A stretch of DNA of 64,000 nt from Halosegnis rubeus (lineage in GTDB: Archaea > Halobacteriota > Halobacteria > Halobacteriales > Haloarculaceae). How positions within the stretch are numbered: the stretch's first letter is position 1; each line of letters opens with the position of its first letter. Positions 8,749 through 18,319 of the stretch are shown one piece after another. The notes beneath the pieces are model-generated. The model was given only the letters and a program-made list of their open reading frames with translations, was not told the DNA's origin and made no database searches. The position numbers were made by a program, and so were the translations under genes. Location of the stretch: assembly GCF_009184545.1 (NCBI RefSeq), contig NZ_QJOW01000002.1, positions 489,929 to 553,928 of the forward strand. Reading direction: 5' to 3'.

Positions 8749-9498
8749 ATGACCGGCTCGCTCGGCGACCGACTGAACGCCCTCGCGGCCCGCACGCCGG
8801 GCGGCGACATCGACCCGCCCGAGCGCGACCTCCCGTGGTATCTCGCCCCCTTGCCCGACTGGCTCGCCGCCTTCGGTCTCCGCCTCGCGTGGCCCATCGC
8901 CATCGTCAATCTGCTCGGCGTCGTCGCCGGCTTTTATTATTACATCCCGCAGTTCCAGCGCACCGTTCTCGCGGCGTGGCCCGTCGTCCCCGACTCGCCC
9001 GTCGCCACCCTCTTTATCGCCCTCTCGCTCATCGCGTGGCGACTCGAGTACGACGTACCGTGGCTCCACGCGCTGGCTTTCTTCGGCTGTCTCAAGCTCG
9101 GCGCGTGGGCTCCGTTCGTCCAGCTCGTCATCGAAGGGCAGGGTTCGACCCCGCTGTGGCTGTATCAGTTCCTCATCTGGAGCCACGCCGGCATGGTCGT
9201 ACAGGGGTTTCTGATTCCCCAGTACGCTGACTTTCCGATTTGGGCCGTCGCCGTCGCGTTCGCGTGGTACGGGTTCAACGACATCGTCGACTACTTCGTT
9301 CCAATCGTCGGCGAGCCTCACCACACCGTATTGAACGCCGAGTACGTCGGCGGTGAGATTGTCCACGACGTTGCCGCACACGACCTGGCTGCTGGCTTCG
9401 CCGTTCTGTTGACGATGCTCGCGATCTTCCTGTCGCTGTCTGTTCGGGTGTGGCTCGTTCGTTCTGGCTCTGTCTCTGAGTCAAGACAAGTCGAATAA
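8749..9498 (+). CDS. DUF1405-family integral membrane protein
   Basis: This 249-residue protein has about six hydrophobic helices. The first follows DLPWYLAPLPDWLA and reads IAIVNLLGVVAGFYYYIPQF, and the last precedes the charged tail SESRQVE. SLIAWRLEYDVPWLHALAFFGCLKLGAWAP and WYGFNDIVDYFVPI match the DUF1405 (YpjA) family, whose function is unknown. CTTTTC near 8719 sits 27 nt before the ATG chosen; an upstream in-frame Met would precede that element. It converges with valS, 19 bp apart. Confidence 0.8.
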   Translation: MTGSLGDRLNALAARTPGGDIDPPERDLPWYLAPLPDWLAAFGLRLAWPIAIVNLLGVVAGFYYYIPQFQRTVLAAWPVVPDSPVATLFIALSLIAWRLEYDVPWLHALAFFGCLKLGAWAPFVQLVIEGQGSTPLWLYQFLIWSHAGMVVQGFLIPQYADFPIWAVAVAFAWYGFNDIVDYFVPIVGEPHHTVLNAEYVGGEIVHDVAAHDLAAGFAVLLTMLAIFLSLSVRVWLVRSGSVSESRQVE

Positions 9499-9517
9499 AA
9501 AGACAGATTCAGAATCG

Positions 9518-12115
9518 CTATCGGACAATCACGACAGCGTTCTCCGTCTCGATGAACTCACCCTCGCCGGCGAAGGTTCGCTCTTCTTCGACCTCGAACA
9601 GCTTCGAGTCCAGCACTTCATCCGCGACGTGCAGCTGGCCGTTCGAGACGGCGTACTCGCCGGTCTCGATGGCCGAATCAATCGCACCGACCTTGCTCCC
9701 GAACTCGGGGCCGACCTTCGAGTAGTCGAGGTCGATGCCCGCGACTTCCGTCGAGATGGCCGGTGCCTCGTCGAGTCGCTCCAGCGTCTCGACGTGCATG
9801 ACCCCCGAGATAGCGTCCTCGAATCCCTCGATGTCGCCGTAGACGGCAACGTCACCGAGGGTGGCGTTGAGCGCGAGCCCGTTGTCGGTCTTGTAGCCGC
9901 GCAGCGCCGAGATGACTTCGAGCGCCGTCTCGCCGGCCGCGCGGTTCGACTCGTACCCTTCGGGTTCGGGCCACGCGAGCGTGTGGACGGAGTCGTCGCC
10001 GTACAGCGTGGTGTGCAGTTCCTCGGTGACGTGCGGGACGAACGGCGCGAACAGCTTCAGGAAACGCCGGTGGGCGACACGCAGGGTGTACGGCGTCGAG
10101 TCGGCCTCGGACTGTTTCGCGATTTCGAGATAATCGTCACAGAACGTGTGCCAGAAGAACGCGCGCAGTTCATCGCGCGCCTTCGCGTACTCGTGGGCCT
10201 CGAAGTACGCCGTGACGGTCTCGATCACGTCGTCCAGCGAGGCGAGCAGCCACTCGTCCATCGCGGCGAACTCGTCGGGTTCGGCGGGCTCGGTGTCGGC
10301 GAGCGAGTCGACGAGCTTCGAGGCGTTCCACAGCTTCTGGAGCAGCTTCTCGCCCTGTCGCATCGAGTTCTCGTTGAACGGGAAGTCCTCGCCGACGGAG
10401 GTCGAGGCGGCCCAGTAGCGGATGGCGTCGATTGGGTACTCGTCCATGACCTCGCGGGGGTCGATGCCGTTCCCCTTCGATTTGGACATCTTCCGGCGGT
10501 CGCGGTCGAGGACGTGGCCGTTGATGAGCACCGACTCGAACGGCACCTCGCCCGTGTGCTCGTAACACTTGACGACCGTGTGGAACAGCCAGAAGCTGAT
10601 GATGTCGTGGCCCTGCGGGCGGAGGTCGAACTGGTAGAGTTCGGGGTTCTCGAACGTGAACCCGTCCTCCTCGCTCCAGTCCCAGCCGGCGTTGATGAGG
10701 GGGGTCAGGCTGCTCGTCGCCCACGTGTCGAACACGTCTTCCTCGGGTTCGAAGGAGTCGTGGCCACAGTCGGGACACTCGACGACGGGTGGCTCATCCG
10801 ACAGTGGGTCGACGGGGAGGTCGGCCTTCTCCGGGAAGATCGTCTCGTCACACGACTCGCAGTACCAGACCGGAATCGGAATTCCGGAGTCGCGCTGGCG
10901 AGAGATACACCAGTCCCACTCCAGCCCCTCGACCCAGTGTTTGTACCGGGTGAACATCTTCTCGGGGTACCAGTCCATCTCGCGGCCGGCTTCCAGATAC
11001 TCGTCCGTCTTATCGAGCATCTCGACGTACCACTGGTCCGTGACGCGGTACTCGATGTCCGTCTCACACCGCTCGTGGACCTGCACGTCGTGGACGATGG
11101 CCTCGCGGGAGACGAGATGGCCGGCGGAGTCGAGGTCCTCGACGATGGTCTCGCGGGCCTCGTGGGTGGACATGCCGGCGTAGTCGCCGGCCTCCTCGGT
11201 CATCGTCCCCGACTCGTCGATGGCGACCCGGAGGTCGAGGTCGTGGGCCTGATACCACTCGATGTCGTTCTGGTCGCCGAAGGTACAACACATCACGACG
11301 CCGGTGCCCTTCTCCATGTCGACGCGCTCGTCTTCCAGAATCTGGACCTCGTGGCCGAACAGCGGGACGCGCGCGGTCGCCCCCGGCAGGTCGTCGGTGC
11401 GGTCGTCGTCCGGGTGAACGAACATGGCGACACACGCCGGAATCAGCTCCGGACGCGTCGTCGCAATCGTCACCTCGTCGCGTGGACCGTCGACAATCTC
11501 GAAGGTGATATCGTTGAAGTGGGCGTCGCGTTCCGCGTCCTCGGTCTCGACCTGTGAGATCGCCGTCTCGCAGTCGGGACACCAGATTGCCGGCCCGCGC
11601 TGCTTGTACTCGCGACCCTGCTCGTACAAGTCGAGGAACGAGAGCTGTGAGAGCCGCTGGACGCGCGGCTCGATGGTCTTGTACGTGTTCGACCAGTCGA
11701 TGGAGATGCCCAACTCCTGAATCTCCTCGGTGAAGCTGGCCTCGTACTCCTGACAGACTTCGCGACACAGCTCCTGGAACTCCCGCCGCTCGTAGTCCTG
11801 GTGGCGGATGTCGAGTTCGCGCTCGGTGAGCCGCTCGCTCGCGATGCCGTTGTCGTCGTAGCCGAACGGGAAGAACGCGTCACCGTCGGCCATCCGGTGG
11901 TAGCGGGCGGCGAAGTCCTGTGCGATGTGGCTGTACAGGTGGCCCATGTGGAGGCTGCCCGACACCGTCGGCGGCGGCGTGTCGATGCTGTATGCGGTGT
12001 TGGGGTCAGTGTTCGATTCGTCGTACTCGTAGGTGCCGTCGTTGACCCAGTGGCCGCGCCACTTGGACTCGACGGCCTCGGGGTCGTAGCTCCCCTCGAT
12101 ATCGTCCGTGCTCAT
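9518..12115 (-). CDS. valS: Valyl-tRNA synthetase
   Basis: This 865-residue class I synthetase has the HIGH box SGSLHMGHLYSH near residue 55, the CP1 editing domain (TIATTRPELIPACVA) and the KMSKS box RRKMSKSKGNGIDP. A cysteine pair set (WYCESCDE, VECPDCGHD) forms the zinc site seen in archaeal ValS, followed by the anticodon-binding domain. It charges tRNA(Val). TCTAAAC at about 12139-12145 lies 26 nt before the ATG. A 229-bp divergent spacer separates it from the acetyltransferase gene. Confidence 0.98.
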   Translation of the reverse strand: MSTDDIEGSYDPEAVESKWRGHWVNDGTYEYDESNTDPNTAYSIDTPPPTVSGSLHMGHLYSHIAQDFAARYHRMADGDAFFPFGYDDNGIASERLTERELDIRHQDYERREFQELCREVCQEYEASFTEEIQELGISIDWSNTYKTIEPRVQRLSQLSFLDLYEQGREYKQRGPAIWCPDCETAISQVETEDAERDAHFNDITFEIVDGPRDEVTIATTRPELIPACVAMFVHPDDDRTDDLPGATARVPLFGHEVQILEDERVDMEKGTGVVMCCTFGDQNDIEWYQAHDLDLRVAIDESGTMTEEAGDYAGMSTHEARETIVEDLDSAGHLVSREAIVHDVQVHERCETDIEYRVTDQWYVEMLDKTDEYLEAGREMDWYPEKMFTRYKHWVEGLEWDWCISRQRDSGIPIPVWYCESCDETIFPEKADLPVDPLSDEPPVVECPDCGHDSFEPEEDVFDTWATSSLTPLINAGWDWSEEDGFTFENPELYQFDLRPQGHDIISFWLFHTVVKCYEHTGEVPFESVLINGHVLDRDRRKMSKSKGNGIDPREVMDEYPIDAIRYWAASTSVGEDFPFNENSMRQGEKLLQKLWNASKLVDSLADTEPAEPDEFAAMDEWLLASLDDVIETVTAYFEAHEYAKARDELRAFFWHTFCDDYLEIAKQSEADSTPYTLRVAHRRFLKLFAPFVPHVTEELHTTLYGDDSVHTLAWPEPEGYESNRAAGETALEVISALRGYKTDNGLALNATLGDVAVYGDIEGFEDAISGVMHVETLERLDEAPAISTEVAGIDLDYSKVGPEFGSKVGAIDSAIETGEYAVSNGQLHVADEVLDSKLFEVEEERTFAGEGEFIETENAVVIVR

Positions 12116-12344
12116 GTGTCGTGATACTGTGTGGTGTGTTTAGACTGTTCGGAAACGGTGCGCGCGCGGAGAGAGAATAGTGGTGGCCCTACGCGGGGCC
12201 TACGAACACAGTCGGCCGAACAATACGCATACCTACACGTCGCCCGGCGACGGTTTAGGCGTTCTGGCAACGTGCGGGAGAAAGCCACGTCAACAAATAC
12301 CACGCGAGCCAGATCATCAAGCCGGCCACGTCCAACACGCCGGT

Positions 12345-12746
12345 ATGCACCTCGTCGACGCGATCGAAGACCACCTCGACGCGCTCGACGACGTTCCCGA
12401 CGACGGCTTTCGCGCCCTCCTCGATGATGATGCCGTCTCCAACTACCTCATCGCCCACGACGGGGAGACGATAGGGCCCCTCACCCTGCGTGAGGGTGAA
12501 CACCCCTCGCGCGAACAGACCCGGTATCTCCGCATCGAGAACCTCGCCATCGACGAGGAACACCGCGGTCAGGGCCACGGCACGGCGACCGTCGAGCGCG
12601 TGCGCGACATCGCCCGCGAGCGAGACTGCGACCAACTGAAGGTGAGTTGTGAGTGGCACAACGACGGCGCACGACGGTTCTACCGTCGGGTCGGCCTGCG
12701 ACCGAAGCAGGTACAGTTCGCCCAGCCGGTAGGCGGGGACGACTGA
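12345..12746 (+). CDS. GNAT-family N-acetyltransferase
   Basis: This 133-residue single GNAT domain has the acetyl-CoA loop IDEEHRGQGHGTATVERV and the C-terminal NDGARRFYRRVGLRPKQ motif. Substrate is unknown. I start at MHLVDAIEDHLD, the first Met with typical haloarchaeal acidic N-terminal composition; the frame is open further upstream but reads as non-coding. Upstream, 12116-12344 holds the valS and GNAT promoters and a small GGCCC/GGGCC hairpin near 12192. Confidence 0.82.
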   Translation: MHLVDAIEDHLDALDDVPDDGFRALLDDDAVSNYLIAHDGETIGPLTLREGEHPSREQTRYLRIENLAIDEEHRGQGHGTATVERVRDIARERDCDQLKVSCEWHNDGARRFYRRVGLRPKQVQFAQPVGGDD

Positions 12747-12782
12747 CGGCGACCATTTACGTCTCCCACCCCTACGTCGGGT

Positions 12783-13118
12783 ATGCTACAGATTCGCGGC
12801 GTTGCGGGCGGAACGGGGGTGACGGGCACGCTGTATGAACCCAGCGAGGAGCCGCCCTCCTACCGGGGTGCGCCGGACCCCGACGCGCCGTACGTCTGGG
12901 TGTGTGACTCCTTTTATCAGGTTGCCACCGGCGGACAGGCACAGACCATCGCCGGCGAGGAGATCCGCGTCGCCTTCGAGTCCCCAACGCCGCGCGGCTT
13001 CGAGGAGCGCGACCGCGCGATCACCGCCGCAACGGAGCATCTCCGCACGCAGTTCGCTCGCCTCGGCGTCCCCGAGGAGGAGGTCTCGGTTGAGGTGCTC
13101 GAACCGACCGAAGCCTGA
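12783..13118 (+). CDS. Conserved haloarchaeal protein of unknown function
   Basis: This 111-residue soluble acidic protein begins MLQIRGVAGGTGVTGTLYEP, with a conserved-looking YVWVCDSFYQVATGG core and a helical C-terminus (ITAATEHLRTQFARLGV). I recognise it only as a haloarchaeal uncharacterised family. ATTTAC at 12755-12760 lies 26 nt before the ATG, so it has its own promoter. Its stop abuts the convergent nurA stop with no gap. Confidence 0.75.
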   Translation: MLQIRGVAGGTGVTGTLYEPSEEPPSYRGAPDPDAPYVWVCDSFYQVATGGQAQTIAGEEIRVAFESPTPRGFEERDRAITAATEHLRTQFARLGVPEEEVSVEVLEPTEA

Positions 13119-14375
13119 TTACTCGACGAACGGCCCCCAGCGGTCGTCGTTGTAGTCGGCGTCGATTTCCGAATCGAACGCCTGTTCTAACGCTCGCCGG
13201 AGCGCCGCCGTTTCGCGTGCGCTAATCTTCGCCAGCGAATCGGCCTTCCCGACGACGGCCGGCGGTCCCTGCTCGCTCGCGACGCCTTTCAGAATCTGGC
13301 GGATGAGCCGGTCGCGGCGGTCGGCGTCGTCGGTGAAGTAGCGGGGCGCTTCCACCCGGTAGACGGTGTCCGTCCGCGGATCGTACACCATCGTGAACGT
13401 CACCTCGTACGCCTCGTTGTCGTAGGCGTGTTCGACGCCGGGTACGTCCGGGGAGACGAGCGCGCGGTCCGTGCTCCCGCGGGAGATGAACCAGTTCGTG
13501 TAGGTGAGTTCCTCCGTCTCGCGCACCCACTCGCCGTCGTCCATCTCCCCCTGTTCGAGCAGCTGTGAGAAGAAGGCGGCGTCGTTGAGCCACGGGGAGT
13601 TTCCCTCTTTCTCGCGGATGGCGCGGGTGATGAGCCGGCTCGCCGGGTTCTTCACGAAGCCGAGCATCGGGATGTCGCGCTCGATGAACCGCTCTACGAG
13701 GTCGATGTACAGCTGGAGCACCTCGCGCGGGCGCTCGTCGCTCGCGAGCAGCTCCGCGAGTTCGGGGTCGCGCTGGAGCCACGTCAACAGCCCCTTCGGG
13801 TAGATTGGCCCGTCCATCACGAGCAGGTCGGTGACGGTATCGGCGTTCTCGGTGGCGTGGGTCGCCTCGGCCATGTACAAGGCGAGTTCGTGGACGACGG
13901 CGGTTTTGGCGTGGTCCGTCGTCGGGACGTGGAGGAGCCGCTGGCGGACGTAGCCGCCGTCGTCCACCTGCCAGTCGCCGCCGACGTTCCCCACCGTCAC
14001 GTCGTTGGAGTGGACGGCGACGACGTTGGTGCGGCCACGATGCAGTTCGAGGTCCGAGGGGACGCGGCTCATCGCTGCGTGGGCCACGTCCGCGACTAAC
14101 CCGTTTTTGAACGTAGTCGGATTGATAGTGCCGGAGTCGAGTCCGTGGCGCGGATGGTACTCGTCGGCCTCGAGCGCGATGTCAGTGGCGTCGACGCGGT
14201 AGCGCCGCTGCTCGCCGAGCGGCTCGACCACCTCACGGCCGTCCGAGACGAGCGGGTCGAGCCACTCCGCCCAGACCGTCTCGCCGAACTCGCGGTGTTG
14301 TGACTCGTCGACGCTGCGGGAGACGCCACTCGCCAACCGCGAGATGGCCTTGAAGTGGACGGGGTCGAGCGTCAT
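13119..14375 (-). CDS. nurA: NurA-type DNA double-strand-break repair nuclease
   Basis: This 418-residue protein contains a NurA-like fold pattern: VVAVHSNDVTVGNVGG (first acidic motif region), LLVMDGPIYPKGLL (second Asp motif), then GFVKNPASRLITRAI and the C-terminal FTMVYDPRTDTVYRVEAPR. NurA works with HerA helicase and Mre11-Rad50 in end resection. Neither herA nor mre11/rad50 is nearby. The start at MTLDPVHF is supported by TTTTTA (about 14402-14408) 30 nt upstream. Exact active-site residues are not assigned. Confidence 0.82.
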   Translation of the reverse strand: MTLDPVHFKAISRLASGVSRSVDESQHREFGETVWAEWLDPLVSDGREVVEPLGEQRRYRVDATDIALEADEYHPRHGLDSGTINPTTFKNGLVADVAHAAMSRVPSDLELHRGRTNVVAVHSNDVTVGNVGGDWQVDDGGYVRQRLLHVPTTDHAKTAVVHELALYMAEATHATENADTVTDLLVMDGPIYPKGLLTWLQRDPELAELLASDERPREVLQLYIDLVERFIERDIPMLGFVKNPASRLITRAIREKEGNSPWLNDAAFFSQLLEQGEMDDGEWVRETEELTYTNWFISRGSTDRALVSPDVPGVEHAYDNEAYEVTFTMVYDPRTDTVYRVEAPRYFTDDADRRDRLIRQILKGVASEQGPPAVVGKADSLAKISARETAALRRALEQAFDSEIDADYNDDRWGPFVE

Positions 14376-14450
14376 TCTTTGTCGAAGTCGGGTCGCCGCC
14401 GGTAAAAAGTGACTCGGCGCACCGGTCGTGGGTAGATTTTTGACGCACGG

Positions 14451-15489
14451 GTGACACGCCCGTCCGACGGCAGACGAGCCAGCCGAAACGGGGTCCAGTA
14501 CCGGCGACGAGAGTACAGACACCACTATCGGTCGCGAGGACGAGCCTGCATCGCCCGCAACCGACGGGCGCGACTCGCCGCCGACGAACCGGCGCGTCGT
14601 CGAGGCGGTCGGACTCTACGCCGCCACCGGTCTCGGCTTCATCCTGACGTTCTTCTTCCTCAATCAGTTCGTCGGGAGTGGAACGACGAACGCGGTCGCT
14701 GGCCAACTGTTCGGCGGGGCGGGAGCACTCATCGGGTTCGCACTCGCCGTCGTGTTGTCGCCGCTCGTCGCCGTCCTCGTCGGGCGGGGTATCGCTCTCG
14801 ACAACGGGTCGCGTTCGGCCGGCGATGCCGCACTCGCGTCGGTCGTCGGCTTCCTCGTGATGGTTTTTGCAGGGCTGGCCGCCGCGAGCGCGCTCGGTGG
14901 CACCGTAAGCGACACCGGAACGAGCGTCATCGGTGCCGGACCGCTGGTCGGTTTTACAGTCGGTATCGGGCTGACGGCTGCCGGCGCTGCAGCAGTCACG
15001 CGTGCCGACACCACGGCCGTCCCTGTGGCCGACGGTAACGCGCTCCGTGGCGCTGCCGTCACCGGTACTGCGACGTTTCTCGTCTTCGGTCTCGGCTACA
15101 CCCTCTCCGTCTTCCTCGCGAGCGCACTCGGTCCCGGCGGGCAGGCTCCATCGGCCCAGTCGCTCGGCTTCGGCGGCGGCCTGTTCAACGGCGTGGCCGT
15201 CGCGCTCGTGTTCGCGCTCCTGTTGTCGCCGATCGTGGCGGTACTCGTCGGGCGCATCGTCGGCGACCGCGCGGTCGAACCGACGGGCGGTGCGGCTGCG
15301 GGTGGACTCGCCTCTGCCGTCGGCATCGTCGGACTGTTGGTCGTCGTCCTCGTCGCGCTCGTCGTCTTCTCGCCCGCCGCCGACACCGGCGGCGGCGTCG
15401 GGAGTGCGCTTCCGCTCGGCTCGCTGGTCGGCTTCGTCGTCGGCGTCGGACTGACGGGTGCCGGCAGCGGCTACGTCGCGGCCCGATAA
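14451..15489 (+). pseudogene. Internally duplicated membrane protein with probable 5' frameshift
   Basis: From about 14476 to 15489 one frame encodes an acidic linker then about six membrane helices. The two halves are homologous: LSPLVAVLVGRG...GPLVGFTVGIGLTAAG against LSPIVAVLVGRI...GSLVGFVVGVGLTGAG. That frame has no ATG/GTG/TTG between its upstream stop (14452-14454) and a GTG at 14752, which would cut off the first helix. A GTG at 14451 starts a different frame (MTRPSD...). Deleting one base in 14466-14478 would join it to ADEPAETG and give a typical acidic N-terminus. Either a real frameshift, a sequencing error, or an unusual start. Confidence 0.65.
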
Positions 15490-15525
15490 CGAACCCTACT
15501 TACGCCCGCCCGCGAATCCTCGCGC

Positions 15526-17040
15526 ATGCACGCGGCACTCGTTATCCTTGACGGCTGGGGGCTAAACGACGACCCCGACGCGCGCGATGCCGTCCGCGCG
15601 GCCGACACGCCGACCGTGGACTGGCTCACCGAGCGGGGTGTTGCCGGCCGGCTCGAGACCCACGGCCGTCGGGTCGGACTCCCCGACGGGCAGATGGGAA
15701 ACAGCGAGGTCGGACACCTCAACATCGGTGCGGGCCGGGTCGTCCTCCAGGACTCGACGCGTATCAGCGAGGAGAGCGACGCCGGCCTGCTCGGCGAGAA
15801 CGACGCCATCGCCGACGCCTTCGCTCACGCCCGCACGAACGACGCACAGGTCCACTTCATGGGACTCGTCTCCGACGGCGGCGTCCACTCGTATCAACAC
15901 CACCTCCACGCGCTCGTCGCGGCCGCGGCCGACGCCGGCGTCGATGCAGTCTCCCACGCCTTCACCGACGGACGCGATACCGGCCCGAAATCGGGGGCCG
16001 GCTTCCTCGCCGAACTCGAATCGGCCGTCGAGGAACACGACACCGGTGACGTGGCGACCGTCACCGGTCGCTACTACGCGATGGACCGCGACGAGAACTG
16101 GGAGCGAACGGCGCGGGCGTTCGACGCCATCGTGAACCGAGCGGCTCCACACAGCGCCGACGCTGCCGTCGACGCCGCCGAGGCGAGCTACGACCGCGGC
16201 GACACCGACGAGTTCGTCGAGCCGACGCTCGTCGACGGCGGCGACGCCCTCGACCCAGAAGATGTGGTCGTCTTCTTCAACTTCCGGGCCGACCGCGCCC
16301 GCCAGCTGACGCGGATGCTCGCGAACCTCCGGCCCACGTGGGACGTGGACGTGGCCCCCCCGGAGCCGTACCTCGTCACGATGACCGAGTACGACGCCAC
16401 CTTCGACGTGCCCGTGGCGTTCCCGCCGAATCAGCCTGAACAGACCCTCGGGGAGACGCTCGCCGACGCCGGATTCACCCAGCTCCGGATGGCCGAGTCG
16501 GAGAAGTCTCCCCACGTCACCTACTTCCTGAACGGGGGGCGAGAGGTCGAGTTCGCGGGCGAGTCGCGCCACATCGTCCCCTCGCCAGACGTGGCGACGT
16601 ACGACCACCAGCCCGAGATGTCGGCCCCGGAACTCACCGACGCCGCCGTCGACCACATCGAGAGCGAGGTTCCGGACGTGTTGCTACTCAACTACGCGAA
16701 CGCAGACATGGTCGGGCACACGGGGGATTTCGACGCCGCGGTCGCGGCGGTCGAAGCTGTCGACGCCAATCTCGCTCAGCTCGCGTCGGCCGTCCACGAC
16801 GCCGGCGGCCACCTGTTCGTCACCGCGGACCACGGCAACGCAGACGACATGGGTACCGAAGAGTCGCCCCACACCGCCCACACGACGAATCCAGTCCCCT
16901 TCGTCTCCGTCCCCGCATCCGGCACATCCGACGCGACGGTCCGAGAGGGGGGTGCACTCTGTGATATCGCACCGACCCTGCTGGATGTCATTGGCGTCTC
17001 GGTCCCCGAGGCGATGACCGGCGAGGTGTTACTGGAGTGA
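15526..17040 (+). CDS. gpmI: 2,3-bisphosphoglycerate-independent phosphoglycerate mutase
   Basis: This 504-residue two-domain alkaline-phosphatase-superfamily enzyme interconverts 3- and 2-phosphoglycerate in glycolysis/gluconeogenesis. LVILDGWGLN holds metal-ligand D9. GQMGNSEVGHLNIGAG holds the phosphorylated Ser (S60). HAFTDGRDT, TADHGNADDM and HTAHTTNPVPF are further metal and substrate motifs. ACTTAC at 15498-15503 is 26 nt before the ATG. Its stop overlaps the following GTG by 4 nt (GTGA). Confidence 0.98.
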   Translation: MHAALVILDGWGLNDDPDARDAVRAADTPTVDWLTERGVAGRLETHGRRVGLPDGQMGNSEVGHLNIGAGRVVLQDSTRISEESDAGLLGENDAIADAFAHARTNDAQVHFMGLVSDGGVHSYQHHLHALVAAAADAGVDAVSHAFTDGRDTGPKSGAGFLAELESAVEEHDTGDVATVTGRYYAMDRDENWERTARAFDAIVNRAAPHSADAAVDAAEASYDRGDTDEFVEPTLVDGGDALDPEDVVVFFNFRADRARQLTRMLANLRPTWDVDVAPPEPYLVTMTEYDATFDVPVAFPPNQPEQTLGETLADAGFTQLRMAESEKSPHVTYFLNGGREVEFAGESRHIVPSPDVATYDHQPEMSAPELTDAAVDHIESEVPDVLLLNYANADMVGHTGDFDAAVAAVEAVDANLAQLASAVHDAGGHLFVTADHGNADDMGTEESPHTAHTTNPVPFVSVPASGTSDATVREGGALCDIAPTLLDVIGVSVPEAMTGEVLLE

Positions 17041-17513
17041 GCGCCCGAATCGAGATTCGCCCCGCGACGACCGACGACGTGACCGCCCTCGTCCCGCTGT
17101 ACCGGACCGCGTACCAGACGACGGCCGACCTCGGCTACCCGACCGGGATGACCGACGTGGATCCAGAGTACGTCCGGTCGTGGTTCGATCCCGAGGAGCC
17201 GTCCGCGGAGTTCGTCGCCGAGCGCGACGGCGACATCGTGGGAGCAGTTCGCGTCCTCGAAAGCGAGGACCACCCGTTCGCCGAACGGCTCGCCGTCGCG
17301 CCCGACGCGCAGGACCGCGGTATCGGCACCCGCCTGTTCGAGCGCGTGGAGGCGTACGCCCGCGAGCAGGGGTACGACCGGCTTCAGTTGGGAACCTACA
17401 CCGGCCACCCGTTCCTCGTCGACTTCTACGAGGCGCGCGGCTACGAGCGGTACACCGTCTGGGAGAACGACGACGCTGACCACGACTATGTCGGCTACGA
17501 GAAGCCGCTTTAG
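17037..17513 (+). CDS. GNAT-family N-acetyltransferase
   Basis: This 158-residue protein starts with GTG overlapping the gpmI stop. The acetyl-CoA motif is LAVAPDAQDRGIGTRLFERV, followed by FLVDFYEARGYERYTVWE. It is translationally coupled to gpmI, but a functional link is not evident. It converges with nadC; the two stops overlap over 17510-17513. Confidence 0.87.
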   Translation: MSARIEIRPATTDDVTALVPLYRTAYQTTADLGYPTGMTDVDPEYVRSWFDPEEPSAEFVAERDGDIVGAVRVLESEDHPFAERLAVAPDAQDRGIGTRLFERVEAYAREQGYDRLQLGTYTGHPFLVDFYEARGYERYTVWENDDADHDYVGYEKPL

Positions 17514-18319
17514 CCTGTCCGGAACGAGAGGTCCAGCTGGTCGGCCGAGTGGGTGAGCGCCCCCATCGAAATCACGTCGACGCCAGTCTCCGCGTAGGCC
17601 GGCACGTCCTCGTGGGTGATACCGCCCGAAGCCTCGACCTGCGCCGCTCCGTCGAGTAAGTCGACGGCGTTTGCCGTCTCTGCCGGACTCATGTTGTCGA
17701 GCAGGACGATATCGGCTCCGGCGTCTGCGGCGCGGGTCGCGTCGGCCGGCGTCTCGACCTCACACTCCACCTTCGTCGCGAAGGAGACGCGGTCGACACA
17801 CCTGGAGACGGCCTCCGCCATCCCGAGTTCTGCGACGTGGTTCTCCTTGACGAGCACCATGTGCGAGAGGGTGAGCCGGTGGGTGTCACCGCCGCCGGCG
17901 GCGACGGCGCGCTTCTCGATTCCCCGGAGTCCGGGCGTCGTCTTCCGGGTCGCGGCAACGGCAACCTCTTCGCGCACCTCTCTCGCGGCGTCGACGGCCC
18001 GCCGGGTCGTCGTCGCGATCCCGGAGGCGTGGCCGACGAGGTTCGCCGCCACGCGCTCGCCGCGGAGGAGGTCACTCGCTGTCCCCGCGACCGCGAGCAG
18101 CTCGTCGCCGGCCGAGACGCGCGTCCCGTCCTCCACGCGCTCGGTCACCGACACGTCGAGATACTCGAAGACGGCCGCCGCCGCGTCGAGTCCGGCCGCG
18201 ACTCCGTCTTGTTTGGCGACGAGTCGACCCGTCGTCTCGCCGGGCACATCGTTGGTCACGTCGTGGTGGCCGATATCCTCTCGGAGCCACGCCTCGATTT
18301 GGGACTGCTCAATCAGCAT
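17510..18319 (-). CDS. nadC: Nicotinate-nucleotide pyrophosphorylase (carboxylating)
   Basis: This 269-residue quinolinate phosphoribosyltransferase forms nicotinate mononucleotide from quinolinate and PRPP, the third step of de novo NAD synthesis. ATRKTTPGLRGIEKRAVAAG and HRLTLSHMVLVKENH carry the basic active-site residues, and EVETPADATRAADAGADIVLLDNM and VEASGGITHEDVPAYAETG close the barrel. Its start overlaps the 3' end of nadB by 11 nt; last gene of the nadABC operon. Confidence 0.97.
   Translation of the reverse strand: MLIEQSQIEAWLREDIGHHDVTNDVPGETTGRLVAKQDGVAAGLDAAAAVFEYLDVSVTERVEDGTRVSAGDELLAVAGTASDLLRGERVAANLVGHASGIATTTRRAVDAAREVREEVAVAATRKTTPGLRGIEKRAVAAGGGDTHRLTLSHMVLVKENHVAELGMAEAVSRCVDRVSFATKVECEVETPADATRAADAGADIVLLDNMSPAETANAVDLLDGAAQVEASGGITHEDVPAYAETGVDVISMGALTHSADQLDLSFRTG

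Noticed and set aside
9629..11557. Long open frame antisense to valS
   Set aside because: Pure shadow of a GC-rich gene; no conserved motifs, and valS has all synthetase signatures.
12190..12210. GGCCC/GGGCC hairpin upstream of valS as a T-box-like leader
   Set aside because: T-boxes are bacterial; the hairpin is short and lies beyond the valS promoter.
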